64,000 bases of DNA from contig NZ_CP118225.1 in assembly GCF_028768465.1 (NCBI RefSeq), forward strand, positions 3,515,001 through 3,579,000. The letters run 5' to 3'. The DNA comes from Rhodopirellula sp. P2. Lineage in GTDB: Bacteria > Planctomycetota > Planctomycetia > Pirellulales > Pirellulaceae. Shown here one piece after another: positions 44,541 through 53,319 of the stretch (the stretch's first letter is position 1; each line of letters begins with the position of its first letter). A program made the position numbers and the translations under genes. Under the pieces are notes generated by a model that was not told the origin of the DNA, did no database searches, and worked only from the letters and a program-made list of their open reading frames with translations.

Positions 44541-45150
44541 GAGAAGGGGCCACCCACTTTCTGTCTTGCCTATTGCGGTGTCGTGCGTAGGATTGCGGTA
44601 TCGCTTCCCCTCGTTGGAGACATCTCATGGCTCGCAAACCTCGTTACGAAGTTGCTGATCCCGCAGAAATCCAAGTCTTCCATGCTGTTCAGCGGTGCGT
44701 CCGGCGAGCATTCTTGTGCGGCGATGACCCGTTCACGGGCCAATCGTTTGAACATCGGCGGCAGTGGATTCGTGATCGACTGGAGTTCCTCGCAAGTGTC
44801 TTTGGAATCGATTGCCTGACCTACACGGTGCTCAGCAATCATTTGCACATCGTGCTGCGTAGCCGTCCGGACGTGGTGGCGGCTTGGACGGACGAAGAAG
44901 TTGCCCGTCGTTGGTTGCGTTTGTTTCCCCATCGTCGCAAGCCTGACGGTTCACCGGAGATTCCGTCCAAGCCAGAGATTGACATGATCGTCAATCAACC
45001 TGAGGTGCTAGCCGAACGGCGTCAGCGGCTATCCGATGTGAGTTGGTGGATGCGGTGTACGGCGGAGAATATTGCTCGGCGAGCCAACCGGGAGGATGAG
45101 TGCACCGGCCGATTTTGGGAGGGCAGATACAAGCTGCAAAATCTTCTTGA
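44541..45150 (+). mobile_element. Y1-transposase element, copy 2 (3'-truncated)
   Basis: The first 610 bp of the element, beginning TGAGAAGGGGCCACCCAC. It is cut at 45150, where copy 3 starts directly after the sequence CTTCTTGA in the transposase gene. The remaining right part is absent beyond copy 3. It differs from copies 1 and 3 at a few positions, for example ACGGGC for TCGGGG near 44733. Confidence 0.8.
44627..45150 (+). pseudogene. Truncated Y1 transposase (copy 2)
   Basis: The N-terminal 174 residues are almost identical to the full transposase and include the HUH motif NHLHIVL. The catalytic Tyr region and everything downstream are missing because copy 3 begins in codon 175. The frame continues into copy 3 non-coding DNA for about 40 codons before stopping at 45271. 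Confidence 0.85.
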
Positions 45151-46505
45151 CGTGAGAAGGGGCCACCCACTTTCTGTCTTGCCTATTGCGGTGTCGTGCG
45201 TAGGATTGCGGTATCGCTTCCTCTCGCCGGAGACATCTCATGGCTCGCAAACCTCGTTACGAAGTTGCTGACCCCTCAGAAATCCAAGTCTTCCATGCTG
45301 TTCAGCGGTGCGTCCGGCGAGCATTCTTGTGCGGCGATGACCCGTTCTCGGGGCAATCGTTTGAACATCGGCGGCAGTGGATTCGTGATCGACTGGAGTT
45401 CCTCGCAAGTGTCTTTGGAATCGATTGCTTGACCTACACGGTGCTCAGCAATCATTTGCACATCGTGCTGCGTAGCCGTCCGGACGTGGTGGCGGCTTGG
45501 ACGGACGAAGAAGTTGCCCGTCGTTGGTTGCGTTTGTTTCCCCATCGTCGCAAGCCTGACGGTTCACCGGAGATTCCGTCCAAGCCAGAGATTGACATGA
45601 TCGTCAATCAACCTGAGGTGCTAGCCGAACGGCGTCAGCGGCTATCCGATGTGAGTTGGTGGATGCGGTGTACGGCGGAGAATATTGCTCGGCGAGCCAA
45701 CCGGGAGGATGAGTGCACCGGCCGATTTTGGGAGGGCAGATACAAGCTGCAAAATCTTCTTGATGAGGCGAGTTTGCTGGCTTGTGCGGCGTACGTGGAC
45801 CTCAATCCGATCCGCGCCGCCATCGCTAAAACGCCGGAAACCAGTGATTACACCGGAGCGAAGGATCGGATCGACGACTTGGCGGAGCGGGAAGATCGCA
45901 CTCGGCCCAACACTCACGACTGGGAACGCAGTCGGCGGCGTCGTAAGAGTGGTTGGATGAGCCCGATTGAGATCAACGAACAGGATGATCCGGTGGGGCC
46001 GTGCTTAGAGAGCTCTGGACGCAGGGCGAGCTCCAAGGGATTCTTAAGCGTTTCAATGGCTCAGTATTTGGAATTGCTCGACTGGACCGGGCGGCAGTTG
46101 CGAGACGGGAAGGTGGGAGTGATCCCGGAACACTTGTCCCCGATCTTGAGCCGAATCGGGTTGGATGCGACCGGCTGGTGCGATGTCGTGTGCAAGTTTG
46201 GGCGAGTCTTCAAGCGAGCAGCGGGAACTCCTGAGAGCCTCGCGAAAGAGGCGATACGGTGTGGCCAGCACTGGCTTTGCGCCCACGAAAACCCGCTTGG
46301 ATTGTCATCGGACTGATCCAGCCGTTTTCCAAGCCGACGATTGCCCCTGAATTCCGTCTGAGTTGACGGCTGCGCGCTGCCGGCCAATACCGAGGTTCTT
46401 TCGTGTGCAAGCTCGCAATTCGTTGCTCATGAGCATCCGAGGTGTCCTCCTGTGGCAACAGCGGGTCACTGCCGCTGCTAAAGTTTGTGGGTGGCCCCAG
46501 GTTTG
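45151..46505 (+). mobile_element. Y1-transposase insertion element, copy 3 (full length)
   Basis: 1355 bp, the same ends as copy 1 and the same preceding tetranucleotide TTGA (45147-45150), here inside the transposase gene of copy 2. To its right is unrelated chromosomal DNA leading to the metallophosphoesterase gene. Differences from copy 1 are clustered: about four near the left end, six within about 45 bp around 46115-46160, and very few elsewhere. Confidence 0.82.
45240..46316 (+). CDS. Y1 (HUH) transposase, copy 3
   Basis: 358 residues, intact. It differs from the copy 1 protein at two visible residues (Ser for Ala near residue 13, Ile for Met in PILSRIGLDATGW). HUH (NHLHIVL) and Tyr-containing AYVDLNPIRAAIA motifs are conserved, so it may be active and could supply transposase for all copies. 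Confidence 0.88.
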   Translation: MARKPRYEVADPSEIQVFHAVQRCVRRAFLCGDDPFSGQSFEHRRQWIRDRLEFLASVFGIDCLTYTVLSNHLHIVLRSRPDVVAAWTDEEVARRWLRLFPHRRKPDGSPEIPSKPEIDMIVNQPEVLAERRQRLSDVSWWMRCTAENIARRANREDECTGRFWEGRYKLQNLLDEASLLACAAYVDLNPIRAAIAKTPETSDYTGAKDRIDDLAEREDRTRPNTHDWERSRRRRKSGWMSPIEINEQDDPVGPCLESSGRRASSKGFLSVSMAQYLELLDWTGRQLRDGKVGVIPEHLSPILSRIGLDATGWCDVVCKFGRVFKRAAGTPESLAKEAIRCGQHWLCAHENPLGLSSD

Positions 46506-46599
46506 TGTTCAGGTCCCTGGTAAAATGCTTGCAAACGGGGGGCGGCTTCCTGAGAATGATAGGGGATTTGCATGACGCCGGTCAAAGAAGGGAAATGTT

Positions 46600-47670
46600 T
46601 TGAAACGATCGACATTGCTGGTGTTCGTCTTGCTGGTGCTTGCTTGTTGCCAGCCTTTTTCCTTGATGGGGCAAGACGCGATTGGTGCGAATGAGGACGC
46701 CGAACCAGGGCCGGATTCCTTCACGCTGGTCGTTCTGCCTGACACTCAGGGTTACGCCGACGTCAGGCATCGCGAAACTCAAAAGCACTGGCCTGGCATC
46801 GGTGATCAACGATTCTGCTTCTTTGAACAGACGGAGTGGATCAAGCAGAATCAGAAGAGATTGAACATCGTCATGGCGGTGCATGTGGGTGATATCACTC
46901 AGACGGATCACGATGAAGAGTGGAAGATCGCGAATGACGCTTTCAAAGTGATTGACAATCACGTTCCGTATGTCCTGTGTTCGGGGAATCATGACATGGG
47001 ATATTCACCTCAGCACCGGCGCACCAGTTATTCGCGTGACAGTTTGGTCAACGCCTATTTCTCGCCCTCGCGATTCACCGAAAATCCGTTGTATCGGTCA
47101 CAGTTCGGCGGTGAAAAGAGCCTGCATTTTCAGGAAGAGGGGAAGATCGAGAATTACTACGTCTTTCTAAACGCAGGTGGGATGAAGTTTCTCATTCTTG
47201 CTCTCGAATTCAAACCTCGCGACAAGGTCCTTGCATGGGCCAACGAGGTTGTTTCCGAGCATGCGGATTGCCGAACCATCGTTGTCACGCATGCTTACCT
47301 GACCAGCAAAAACGGGCAGCGATCGAGTGCTGACCAATACGCGGTGCAGGGGAATTCAGGAGAGGCCATTTGGCAAGACTTTGTCAGTCGCCATGAAAAC
47401 ATCTTTCTGGTTCTGTCGGGGCATGCGATGGAAAACCGACTGACCAGCAAGGGCAAGCATGGGAACGCTGTCCATCAGGTTCAGGCCGACTACTGGTACT
47501 GGGACGTTCCAAGGATCCAGGCGGGGAGCGGTTTCTTGCGCATCATGACGTTCCGCCCTGGCGAAAACAGGATTGACGTTCAGACCTATTCGCCTGTGCT
47601 GGATGAATTCCTTGAACGTCCCCAGAGTGAGTTCTCGCTGGATTACCCCATGGGAGACACCGGCAAATGA
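46600..47670 (+). CDS. Calcineurin-like metallophosphoesterase, lipoprotein
   Basis: 356 residues from TTG at 46600. The N-terminus MKRSTLLVFVLLVLACCQ is a lipoprotein signal with LLVLAC as lipobox. The metallophosphoesterase motifs appear in order: VLPDTQGY, HVGDITQ, CSGNHDMG, VVTHAYLT and LSGHAMEN. It is likely an extracytoplasmic phosphodiesterase or phosphatase; the substrate is unknown. It lies directly beyond the right end of the relic integron/transposon region and may mark the original chromosomal flank. Confidence 0.83.
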   Translation: MKRSTLLVFVLLVLACCQPFSLMGQDAIGANEDAEPGPDSFTLVVLPDTQGYADVRHRETQKHWPGIGDQRFCFFEQTEWIKQNQKRLNIVMAVHVGDITQTDHDEEWKIANDAFKVIDNHVPYVLCSGNHDMGYSPQHRRTSYSRDSLVNAYFSPSRFTENPLYRSQFGGEKSLHFQEEGKIENYYVFLNAGGMKFLILALEFKPRDKVLAWANEVVSEHADCRTIVVTHAYLTSKNGQRSSADQYAVQGNSGEAIWQDFVSRHENIFLVLSGHAMENRLTSKGKHGNAVHQVQADYWYWDVPRIQAGSGFLRIMTFRPGENRIDVQTYSPVLDEFLERPQSEFSLDYPMGDTGK

Positions 47671-47708
47671 TTCGATCGATTCCCCTCTCGACGAGGTTGA
47701 AACCAGAA

Positions 47709-48030
47709 TGCCAGAGCCAACCGAACATCAGCTTGAATTGCGAAACGAATTGATACGCGAACTCGAGCGTCTGATCGTGGGGACGAACCTGGGGACAATG
47801 CCGATTGTTAATGCCTCGTTGTTTTTCAATGGAAACGATGACGATGCTTCTATTGCGGCAAATGCTGGGACGAAGCGGCGTGGCAAGAGTCATTCGGGCA
47901 TGTGAGCCATTTGCCATTCGCGGCGGTTCTGGTACGCAACCGGAACGACCGCGGCGTTGGCTTGGATGTGAGTTTTCGCCTTGTTCCCTTTCTGCCCCGG
48001 GGCAGGATTGCACCGAAAGGGTTCCTCAAG
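47709..48030 (+). pseudogene. Frameshifted small protein gene, unknown family
   Basis: The frame from ATG 47709 reads MPEPTEHQLELRNELIRE, then LIVGTNLGTMPIVNASLFFNGNDDDASIAA, and then degenerates to a stop at 47905. Another frame takes over at the same place with CWDEAAWQESFGHVSHLPFAAVLVRN and RNDRGVGLD. Together they read like one continuous protein with the GNDDxxSI pattern of small cytosolic proteins often seen in immunity-like families. A single indel near 47850-47875 is inferred. The downstream half runs into a family-B repeat. Confidence 0.45.
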
Positions 48031-48048
48031 CCATTCGAGCTAACAACG

Positions 48049-48085
48049 CATGCTGCCGGAACGGCGCTTCGCTTGGTCCGGCCTA
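48049..48085. repeat. Half-unit of palindromic repeat family B
   Basis: CATGCTGCCGGAACGGCGC followed by TTCGCTTGGTCCGGCCTAC is the inverse of the left half of the repeat at 36988 (GTAGGCCGGATCAAGC...CCGGCAG). Confidence 0.6.
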
Positions 48086-48165
48086 CGAACTACGAACGAG
48101 ACGGCCCCACCAATCACGCACGCCACAGTCCCAACGGGCCGAGCCACGGAGTTGGACTTTTGGAA

Positions 48166-49002
48166 GTGAACGATCAACCGTCCAGCGCTGAACGCGTGTC
48201 ACGCGGAATCTCTTTTCACCCATCGCATTGGAAGACATCGAAATTGAACGAAGAATCTGCTCTGTCTCAGTCGTCTCTGTCTCGCCGCCGCCGAGTCATT
48301 CACTTGCTGATTGGCTTGGGATTGATTTGGGGCATTTTGGCGTACCTGGTCGCCCCGCTCGTCTGGCAGAGTATCGCGCGGGTGGATCCTGCGTTGGATG
48401 ATGTGCCGCGGATCACGGAGACAGGGGATCATCACCCCGGTGACCCGCTGAACGTGGCGTTGATCGGAACGGAGTTCGAACTCGAATCGATCATGCATGC
48501 TGCGGGCTGGTATGCGGCGTCTGCATTGGGACTCAAGAGTGACCTGGAGATTGCTGCTGACACGGTTCTCTCCAGGCCCGATGACGCTGCGCCGGTCAGC
48601 AGTTTGTATCTGGATGGACGCAAGGAAGATTTTGCTTTTGAGCAACCGGTCGGCGATAACCCGCGGCATCGACATCACGTGCGTTTTTGGAAGAGCAATG
48701 AGTTGAGCGACGATGGACGCCCCCAATGGATCGGGTCGGCTGTCTATGACGAGCGCGTCGGCCTCAGCCGAACGACGGGACAAATCACTCACGTCACCGC
48801 GGCGGATGTTGATACCGAGCGGGACTACCTGTTCGAGTGCTTGGAGAAAACGGGGCAGCTTCGTTCGAAGTTCATTGTGCGTGGATTTCATCTGCGCCGC
48901 TCCGGGCGAAATGGAGGCGGGGATCCCTGGCAAACGGATGGTGATCTTTACCGCGGGGTGATTCGAGCGACAATGGAACCCGTCGCGCCCGCTCAAGATT
49001 GA
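48166..49002 (+). CDS. Membrane protein with LssY C-terminal domain
   Basis: 278 residues from GTG at 48166; TTG at 48244 is the alternative and removes 26 unstructured residues. The frame open further upstream covers a repeat and a pseudogene and is not used. One transmembrane helix (VIHLLIGLGLIWGILAYLVAPLVW) is followed by an LssY-C domain: GDPLNVALIGTEFELESIMHAAGWYAASALGLKSDL, APVSSLYLDGRKEDFAFEQPVGDNPRHRHHVRFW and a VTAADVDTERDYLFECL segment. LssY was first noted in type 1 secretion contexts; the domain activity is unknown. Confidence 0.75.
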   Translation: MNDQPSSAERVSRGISFHPSHWKTSKLNEESALSQSSLSRRRRVIHLLIGLGLIWGILAYLVAPLVWQSIARVDPALDDVPRITETGDHHPGDPLNVALIGTEFELESIMHAAGWYAASALGLKSDLEIAADTVLSRPDDAAPVSSLYLDGRKEDFAFEQPVGDNPRHRHHVRFWKSNELSDDGRPQWIGSAVYDERVGLSRTTGQITHVTAADVDTERDYLFECLEKTGQLRSKFIVRGFHLRRSGRNGGGDPWQTDGDLYRGVIRATMEPVAPAQD

Positions 49003-49078
49003 GGAAGGACGTCGGAACGGTCGGGACAGATGTGTCAGGTCGTCCTGTGTTTGATCCCTCTTAAAAAAGAGAACGTCG

Positions 49079-49861
49079 ATGCGTTTTGTTTTGGTGCTAG
49101 TCGCCTGTCTGATTGGCACCGCGGCTTTCGGGCAAGCCGATGCTGCGAAGGAAAGATGCAACCTGGGGGTGGAATTCTACAATCAAGGTGAGCTGGACAA
49201 GGCGATTGCTGAGTTCACCGCTGCCATTGCTCTGAGTCCCAACAACGCGTTTGCGTTCAAGTGCCGAAGCTTTGTGTTGACCGCTCGGGGAGATCACGAC
49301 CGAGCCTTGGCGGATCTCAACGAAGCCATTGCCCTCGAGCCGAAGGATGGGGACGCACACTTCAGCAGGGGGAATCTGTGGCGACTCAAGGGCGAGCTCG
49401 AGGAGGCCTTGGCTGACTACGACAAAGCGATCGCGATCGATCCCGGAAGTGCGTCGGCCTATGTCAACCGAGGCACGCTGTTAGTGGAACAGGGCGACAA
49501 CGAGAGAGCCTTGGCGGACTACAACGAAGCGATTTTGATCGCTCCAGAACTTGCAGCAGCGTACAGTGGTCGGGCATGGATCCTGGCGACCTCCCCCGTT
49601 GGCGCATTCCGGGATGGACCGAAAGCGATCGAGGACGCAAAGAGAGCCAATCTGCTGAGCCACTGGAAGCAGGCAGACCAACTCGACACACTTGCAGCTG
49701 CCTACGCCGAGGTGGGGAAGTTTGATGAGGCTGTCAAATATCAAGAGAAGGCAATCGGGCTTTCCACCGATGAAGAGTTGACCAAAGAGTTTCGTTCTCG
49801 ACTTGACCTCTACCGAGCTGGGAAGCCTTTTCGATCAGAGGCACCCAAGCAAACGACCTGA
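49079..49861 (+). CDS. Exported tetratricopeptide-repeat protein
   Basis: 260 residues. Signal peptide MRFVLVLVACLIGTAAFGQA. At least five TPR units follow, for example LGVEFYNQGELDKAIAEFTAAIALSPNN, RSFVLTARGDHDRALADLNEAIALEPKD, RGNLWRLKGELEEALADYDKAIAIDPGS and RGTLLVEQGDNERALADYNEAILIAPE, then a degenerate unit and a final AYAEVGKFDEAVKYQEKAIGLS. It is likely a periplasmic protein-interaction scaffold. It follows the LssY-C gene by 76 bp and may be co-transcribed. Confidence 0.85.
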   Translation: MRFVLVLVACLIGTAAFGQADAAKERCNLGVEFYNQGELDKAIAEFTAAIALSPNNAFAFKCRSFVLTARGDHDRALADLNEAIALEPKDGDAHFSRGNLWRLKGELEEALADYDKAIAIDPGSASAYVNRGTLLVEQGDNERALADYNEAILIAPELAAAYSGRAWILATSPVGAFRDGPKAIEDAKRANLLSHWKQADQLDTLAAAYAEVGKFDEAVKYQEKAIGLSTDEELTKEFRSRLDLYRAGKPFRSEAPKQTT

Positions 49862-49888
49862 CGTTCCGCGTCTGGGCCGTGCGAATTG

Positions 49889-50042
49889 GCTGACGCCCAA
49901 TGCCATCTACTTTGTAGCGGAACGACGCGAGCCGTCCGGTGACGCGCCGGAAAACACCCACGTTCTACCGGACGGCTCGCGCCGTTCCGCTAACAAAATC
50001 CCCTTGGTTGGTTCTAAAGTAGATGGCATTGGGCTGACGCCC
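49889..50042. repeat. MITE-like nested palindrome containing repeat family A
   Basis: The outer 18-bp perfect inverted repeat CCCAATGCCATCTACTTT (49896-49913) matches its complement at 50016-50033. The inner arms TAGCGGAACGACGCGAGCC... (49915-49940) and ...CGCGCCGTTCCGCTA (49967-49992) are repeat family A. GCTGACGCCC occurs as a direct repeat at both edges (49889-49898 and 50033-50042), compatible with a target duplication. It has no coding capacity. Confidence 0.7.
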
Positions 50043-50475
50043 TGGGGCAGCCGTTCCCGCGGGGAGGTCTCTCAAGTTGGCCCTCGTCGGGCTGTCTTCT
50101 TGAGATTGGAGAGGCGGCCGATTGAAGGTGCCGATCCGAACAGGCCAAGCGATCTCGCGAACCATGTTTGGACGATCGCAGCGGGAGCTGTCTGCGCAAG
50201 GGAAGGGCCATGGTGAAGCCCTCCCTGCCTCACCATGGCCCTATCATTGCTGGAACGATATGGCACCGATCGTTCCACCCTCCCAATCCATGGTACAAGG
50301 AGTATCGGATCGGACCGGTCAAATGCTTCAATCGAATTGGTGAGGGGAACCGGTTTTTTCTGACGGGGCAGCAGTGTCCCGGGGCAATGCAACCGTTTGG
50401 GATCAAGTCAAATCGGTTGGCGGCGAAGGATGGCTCGGTGTCCGAGGAGCCTGTTTGCAGCGAGAGCACGAAGCG
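50043..50475. other. Intergenic region with one strong hairpin
   Basis: About 430 bp between the MITE-like repeat and the fliG stop. A perfect 12-bp stem GGGCCATGGTGA (50205-50216) with TCACCATGGCCC (50230-50241) stands out. A plus-strand frame at 50168-50479 has no recognised content and overlaps the end of fliG. I see no convincing gene. Confidence 0.4.
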
Positions 50476-51501
50476 TTAGGTCACGTACTCTTCTTCGGCT
50501 TCGCCGGTCGGACGTGAGATTTCGCCGGTGTCCTCGAGATGGCGGACGATGTCGACGATCTTTTGTTGCACGGATTCGACTTCGCTGATCCGCACGCTGC
50601 CCAGGTACCCCATTTCTTCTTGCAGGTTCTCGGCGGCTCGCGAGCTCATGTTTCGCAGGACTTTTTGCTGAAGCGTCTCGCTGGCACCCTTGAGTGCCAT
50701 CGCCCACTGCGCGGTCTCGACATTCTTGAGCAACGCTTGGATGTCCCGGTCGCCCAGTTTGGAAATGTCTTCGAAGACAAACATCAGACGCCGAATGTCT
50801 TCTGACAATTCTGGATCTTCGCGTCCCAGTGATTCCATGATCGTCCGCTCGATGGCGCGTTCGACCACGTTGAGTATTTCGGCAACGCTTTCCACACCAC
50901 CAGTGTTGCTGTGTTGCTGGTTGACCATGTTGCTGAGTCGAAGTTCGAGGCCTCGTTCCAGTTCGGAGACCGCCGTGGGGCTGGTTCTTCCGATGGCGGC
51001 GATTCGGCGGATCACCTCAAGCTGTTTCACGCTGTCGAGTCCACCCAAAACTTCGGCGGCGTAGGAAGAGGGAACATGCGAGAGCAGCAAGGCGATCGTT
51101 TGGGGGTGTTCCTCTCCGATGAACTGGAGCAGCGTTTGCGTGTCGACCTTTTTGACGAAGCCGAAAGGCATCGCCTCGATCGTTTGTTGCAAATTGCCGA
51201 TCAGTTCGCCGGCATCGCGGCCCAGTGCTTCTTTGATCAGTTCTTTGGCGCGTTCCAGTCCACCGGGGCTGGCGTAGATCGAACTCGCTTTGCTGGTCAA
51301 GAACTCGGCGATCACGACTTCTTGTTCGTCGCCACCGACCGAATCGATTTGAGCGATTTTGATACTGATCGTTTCGATCAATCGCGGCGGCAGTTGCCCC
51401 AGGACCTTGGCGGCAACCTTCGTGGGAAGGCTCATCAGCAAGATGGCTGCTTTGGTCAGTCCGCGATCTTCCGCAGGATTCATGGTCACAGAGCTTTGCA
51501 T
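50476..51501 (-). CDS. fliG: Flagellar motor switch protein FliG
   Basis: 341 residues from ATG at 51501 (24 bp inside the longer frame). The N-terminal domain ILLMSLPTKVAAKVLGQLPPRLIETISIKIAQI binds FliF, the middle domain holds the FliM-binding EHPQTIALLLSHVPS motif (near 130), and the C-terminal domain carries the charged torque helix (LMFVFEDISKLGDRDIQALLKNVET). FliG forms the rotor face of the C-ring. The C-terminal tail GEISRPTGEAEEEYVT is slightly extended. It is isolated from other flagellar genes, as is common in planctomycetes. Confidence 0.93.
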   Translation of the reverse strand: MQSSVTMNPAEDRGLTKAAILLMSLPTKVAAKVLGQLPPRLIETISIKIAQIDSVGGDEQEVVIAEFLTSKASSIYASPGGLERAKELIKEALGRDAGELIGNLQQTIEAMPFGFVKKVDTQTLLQFIGEEHPQTIALLLSHVPSSYAAEVLGGLDSVKQLEVIRRIAAIGRTSPTAVSELERGLELRLSNMVNQQHSNTGGVESVAEILNVVERAIERTIMESLGREDPELSEDIRRLMFVFEDISKLGDRDIQALLKNVETAQWAMALKGASETLQQKVLRNMSSRAAENLQEEMGYLGSVRISEVESVQQKIVDIVRHLEDTGEISRPTGEAEEEYVT

Positions 51502-51663
51502 TTCGATTGGAAACCTGCCACGCAAACTGATTGGTGTGACGAACTACCGGGGACTTCACTCCTCTTTCATCGGCAATTCAGGATGGCAGCTCAATCGAAG
51601 GAAGCCCTGGAAGGCTTCGACTTGATTTTGAATCGGAACATCTGTCAGAACCCGCAAACTCGG

Positions 51664-53280
51664 CTAGCTGGATGCCGGTTGGGGGTGTTTGCCGAGCACT
51701 CGAACGATCACCCAAAGCACAGCGGCGGAGATCAGCAAGCTGATCCAGGGGGAGACGCCCCAGGATGCGGGAAGGGTTCCGAAGAGGATGCAGGTGACGC
51801 CCACGACCAAGGCGTATGGCATTTGTGTGCGAACATGAAGCACGTGATTGCAGTCACAGGCACGACTGGACAACACCGTTGTGTCCGACAAAGGGGAGCA
51901 ATGGTCGCCGAAGATTGCACCTGCCAGAACACTGCTGAAGGTTGCCAGGCAAATGGGTGACATCGCCAATGAGGCAGCCGTGTCGGACGCGGCCAGCAGC
52001 GTCTCCGGCACCAACAGTGCCTGTTGAAGATTGATTGACAAGGCAACGGCGAGAGGTGTCAGGATGGCCATCGTTCCCCAACTGGTTCCCGTTGAGAACG
52101 CGATGAATGCCGCCAGCAGAAAAACACAGGTTGGCAACCATTCGACGGGAAGACGTTCGTTCAGGATCGAGGCGAGGTACCCGCCGGTATTGAGTTGGTC
52201 TTCGCCGGTTAAGGAAGACAACGCCCAGGCCAGCCAGAGCACTGCCATGGCAGGCAGCATCTGCAGCATGCCTTTTGCCGAGCCCATGACGACCAATTCC
52301 CAGGAGACGCCACTGAGAGCGATCGCGAGGGTGCCCGCTGCGATCAATCCCGCGGCTCCTCCAGCGACCAGTGCGAGGTAGGAATTGCCGGAACCGATCA
52401 CATGACCGAAGTACTGCCACAGAGACATTTCGGATGCGGCGGGTTCCTGCAGTCCGGTGGTGACGAGCACAACACTGATCACGATCAGGCAGATCCCGAC
52501 GGGCATGACTGCCGCGAAAATGTCGGGCCAGGATCCGGCGGACGATTGTCGGTGGTGTGACCTAGGCTTTTGAACGGCCGCATTTTCTTCGGCCCACATG
52601 GGCCCAAAGTCTCGGCCCGACGTGGCGATGACGAACACAAACCAGAGTGCCAACAACGGGTAAAAGCGATACGGAAGGCTCTGCAGAAACACGGAGAACG
52701 TCATGTTGGTGGCTTCGATGCCGGCGTCGGCGAGTCCTTCTTGCAGGTAGCTCAGTTCGGTTGCGACCCAGGTGCTCACGAGCGTTAGGCCAGCGACGGG
52801 CGCGGCGGTGGAATCAACCAAGTAGGCCAGCTTGGCCCGGGAGATTCCATAGCGATCGGCCGTGGTTCTCATCGTTCCGCCCACCAGCAACGTGTTGGCA
52901 TAGTCATCGAAGAAAATCAGCAGCCCTGTGAACCCAATCAGGGATTGTCCACCGCGACGGGTGGAGACGCGGCGAGTCCAACCGGAGATCATCCGAGCCA
53001 TGCTGCCCGAGGATTCCAGCACGCCAACCATGGCTCCCAGTAACAGCGTGAAGGCCAGAACGTGCAGGTGATCCCAGTCACGGACCGATTGGTCAATCGT
53101 TTGAATGAAGCGTGAAGCGGTCCCCGTGAGAACGCTGAGCGGGCCGCTGGATTCACGCGAGGCCAATGTTGCGGTGCCGACCAGGATGCCGATCGTCAAC
53201 GGCACCAAGACACGGCGAGTGATCAGGGCCAGGATGATCGCGACGGCAGGCGGCAACAGGGATTCGATGCCGTCGGTCAT
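51664..53280 (-). CDS. NhaC-type Na+/H+ antiporter family transporter
   Basis: 538 residues with about 11-13 hydrophobic helices. Family hallmarks include a GVLESSGSMARMISGW helix, LIFFDDYANTLLVGGTMR and the STAAPVAGLTLVSTWVATELSYL segment, and later AFIAFSTGTSWGTMAILTPLAVAL and AGAIFGDHCSPLSDTTVLSS. The pattern fits the Na_H_antiporter/NhaC superfamily, which includes exchangers for Na+, malate-lactate and amino acids. The substrate is unproven. It is upstream of fliG on the same strand with a gap of about 140 bp. Confidence 0.88.
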   Translation of the reverse strand: MTDGIESLLPPAVAIILALITRRVLVPLTIGILVGTATLASRESSGPLSVLTGTASRFIQTIDQSVRDWDHLHVLAFTLLLGAMVGVLESSGSMARMISGWTRRVSTRRGGQSLIGFTGLLIFFDDYANTLLVGGTMRTTADRYGISRAKLAYLVDSTAAPVAGLTLVSTWVATELSYLQEGLADAGIEATNMTFSVFLQSLPYRFYPLLALWFVFVIATSGRDFGPMWAEENAAVQKPRSHHRQSSAGSWPDIFAAVMPVGICLIVISVVLVTTGLQEPAASEMSLWQYFGHVIGSGNSYLALVAGGAAGLIAAGTLAIALSGVSWELVVMGSAKGMLQMLPAMAVLWLAWALSSLTGEDQLNTGGYLASILNERLPVEWLPTCVFLLAAFIAFSTGTSWGTMAILTPLAVALSINLQQALLVPETLLAASDTAASLAMSPICLATFSSVLAGAIFGDHCSPLSDTTVLSSRACDCNHVLHVRTQMPYALVVGVTCILFGTLPASWGVSPWISLLISAAVLWVIVRVLGKHPQPASS

Positions 53281-53319
53281 AGCGGTCTCCGTCGATGGGC
53301 TGCGAGGTGGCTGAGTCGG

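Noticed and set aside
42610..46505. CRISPR-like or tandem gene array from the repeated sequences
   Set aside because: The repeats are three copies of one transposase element about 0.6-1.4 kb long, not short repeats with spacers.
49889..50042. Another integron attC site
   Set aside because: The palindrome is too perfect, lacks AAC/GTT core sites and contains the dispersed family-A repeat.
50168..50479. Plus-strand frame of 103 codons next to fliG
   Set aside because: It contains a strong hairpin, overlaps the fliG 3' end and shows no conserved feature.
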